Made by a program: the position numbers and the translations under genes. Below, in pieces: positions 51,501 to 54,500 of a stretch of DNA of 64,000 bases. The DNA is from Nocardia yamanashiensis NBRC 100130 (GTDB lineage: Bacteria > Actinomycetota > Actinomycetes > Mycobacteriales > Mycobacteriaceae): contig NZ_BDCD01000013.1 of assembly GCF_001613325.1 (NCBI RefSeq), forward strand, positions 62,001 through 126,000, in the 5' to 3' direction. Numbering within the stretch: the stretch's first letter is position 1; each line of letters begins with the position of its first letter. The notes beneath the pieces were generated by a model, which had not been told where the DNA came from, searched no databases, and was given only the letters and a program-made list of their open reading frames with translations.

Positions 51501-54500
51501 TCGTCGCCGGGCGCCGGACGGGTGTCGTCGCCGGGTGCGGGCCGGGTGTCGTCATCCGTTCGGGACGACTCATCGGACCGGCGTGAACCATCCGCCCGCC
51601 GCTCCCCGCCGTCACCACGCGGATGCGGCCCGTCGCCCGCGAGCGGCGGGCCGACGAGCAGGCCGGCATCGGGAGCAGGATCGGACGAATCGTCGCGGCG
51701 GCGACCGGCCGAGTCGTCGTCTCCTCGCGGCGGGGTCGAATCGTCGGGGTCACCGGTCAGCCGGGTGCGTGCAGCGTCCTCGGAATCTCGCCGTGGCCGC
51801 GAATCACCCTCCGGCGCATCATGATCGGGCCGCCCCGACACATCGTCGCCCGATTGCCTGCGTCCGTCGGAATCAGGCGATTCATCCGGCCGCCGCCCAG
51901 CCGAATCGGCGCGATCGGGCTGTGCGTCATCCCGCGGCCGCGCGGCCTCGCGATCCGGATTCCGGTCCGGCGATTCGCCATCCCGGTCGCGCGTCGGCGA
52001 ACCCTCCGTACGATCACCTTCCGGCCGTATACCGGACTCGGCCATGGACGATTCATCCCTGGGCGACGCGTTGTCTGGCTCACGACGCGGCATTCCCTCT
52101 GCATCCGAGGGACTTTCACCGGTCCGACGCGTCGCCTCATCCCGGTGCGGAGCAGCGTCATCGCGCCCACGCACACCATCCGGACGCGAATCGGCATCCG
52201 CGGGTGCCTCGTCCTCACTCCGCCGAGCGCTCTCCGGGCGGTCACCGGAACGGTCCTCGGGTCCGGAATCGGCATCCCGACGCTGCGTTTCGTCTCCGCC
52301 GGGACTACCGTCCCGATCCCGGCCGGATCCGACCCCGTCGCGATTCCCCGCCGCATCCCGATCCGCGCCCGATTCATGACTACGCGAAGGTGTTTCGTCC
52401 GCTTGCGGCGATGCACCGTCCGGCTGCGACGGGGTCTCCCCATCGCGGCTGGGCGGCGCATCGGCGCGCTGGGTGTTCCGGTCGCCCGACTCGTCGGGAT
52501 GCTGGGCGGCTCCGTCGTCAGGACGGTCGGCGGTGGCATCAGCGTCGGGTCGGTTCGCAGGCGCGTCGGCGTCACTGGCGTCGGCCCGGGTGGAATCAGC
52601 AGCATTCGAGCGGTTTTCGGATGCGTCGCCGCCGTCCGGAGAGGCCGGTTCGTGGGGGGTTTCCGAGTCCTGGGTGTGCGAGGTGGACCCGGGAGAGGTT
52701 GTATCCGGGCGGACCTCTGGGCCCGGTTGCGGGCGGGAGCCTTCGGCCGAGTTCGGCTGGGGGCGAGGAGTGTCCGTGCGGGGCGCTGCTCCCTCACCGG
52801 CGCGCGGTGCGCCGACCTCGGCGGCACGAGGGGCGTTCGCGCGCGGATCGGCATTGGAAGGTGCTGCTGTGGCACGTGTTTCGGCTGTGCGGGCGTCGTG
52901 ATTGCCTCGGTCGGATGCGCCTGTCGCCGACTGGCCGGGGGCCGGGGCGGAGTTCGGGGCCGCGTTGACGCCGTGTTGAGAGGAACTCGTTGCGGTGGAG
53001 CTCACTCCGGCGGGACTCGCGGTGGAGGCAGCTGCACCGCTTGCGGCGGGAGAGCTGGGCGCTCCCGTCGCTGAGGCACCACTCGCCGCAGTGGAGGCGG
53101 GCGACGTGGATGGACCGGACGAACCGGCGGCGGGACCCGCGCCGGTGGTGGGCGCGCTAGGTGATGCTGACGGGCCGGCGGCGGGGCCCGTGCTGGAGCC
53201 GGTTGCGGAGGTGGCGCTCGGCCCGCCGCTCGATCCGGCACCGGCGGCAGGCCCGGCGCCGCCGCTCGAACCGGATGCGGAAGTGCCGCTGGGACCGGAT
53301 GCGGACCCGCCACCGGATGCCGCCGCAGAACCGGCGTTCGATGCGGCCGCCGAACCAGCGCCAATGGAACTTCCGGCAGATCCGCTGCCCGAGGGACCAC
53401 CGCTCGACGTGGTTGACGGACTACCACCGGAGGAGCTCGGCGATCCGCCGCCTGTCGAAGCCGGGGACGACCCGCCAGTTGAAGCCGGTGATGAACCACC
53501 AGTCAAGGCCGGGGATGAACCACCAGTTGAGGCCGGGGACGAACCACCAGTCGAGGTCGAGGAAGAACCACCAGTTGAGGCCGAGGAAGAACCACCGGCG
53601 GCCGAGGAAGAACCACCCGTTGCAGCCGGGGACGAACCCCCGCTGGAGGCGGGAACTCCGGTCGAACTCGCCGAGACGCCGCCACCGGTGGCCGCTGGGC
53701 TTACGGACGTGGGAGCCCCTGCGCCGGAGGGGCTTCCGTTCGATGTCGCCGACGGTCCGGTTGCCGCCGCTGCGCTGCCATCGTGGGTTCCGGATGAGCC
53801 GGAGGTTGGGGCGGAGGGCGAGTGGCCGGAGCCGTTCATGCCGCTCGGGTCCTCGCCGCGGGCTCCGGGGCGGTTGTCGCCGCCGGAATACGCTGCCGCG
53901 CCGTTGGTTTGGCCGTTGGTTTCCGGGCGTGAGGTGCTGCCGTCGCCGATGGGGCGGGCGCCGGTGCCGGATTGGTCGCCTGCGCTGGTGGATCCCGCCG
54001 GGTTGGTGCGCGGGCTTTCGCCGGCGCCGTTGGTTCCGGTGGGGCTGCCTCCGGTGCCGTTGTTGCCGAGGCGGGTTCCGGGGTCGCCGATCATGCCGGG
54101 TGGGAGGGATCCGATATTCGGCATGGTCGGGATGCCTGCTCGCATCCGGGTTACGGTGGGTTCCCAGACTCGGTGTGCGGCATGGTGATTCAGTCCGGAG
54201 CCGAGGCCGTTGAGTGCGCCCGCGGTGAACATGCGGTAGTCGAGGGGCGTGTTCTTCAGGTTCTCCCAGGCTTTGTCGAGCCCGTAGCGGTGGGCGTCGA
54301 GGGCGAATTGCGCGCCCATGCTGCCGACGAGGCCCGCGCCCGCGCCGACGAGTCCGGCGCCGACGCTGGTGATGGCCGAGTTCAGCGCGCCGTCTATGCC
54401 TCGGTTGGCGAGGCCCTTGCTGATCTTGCCGCCCAGCGGGCCCGCGACCGCGCCGCCGATGGCGGAGCTGACGGCCGTGACCCCGACCTGCCCCCAGTCG

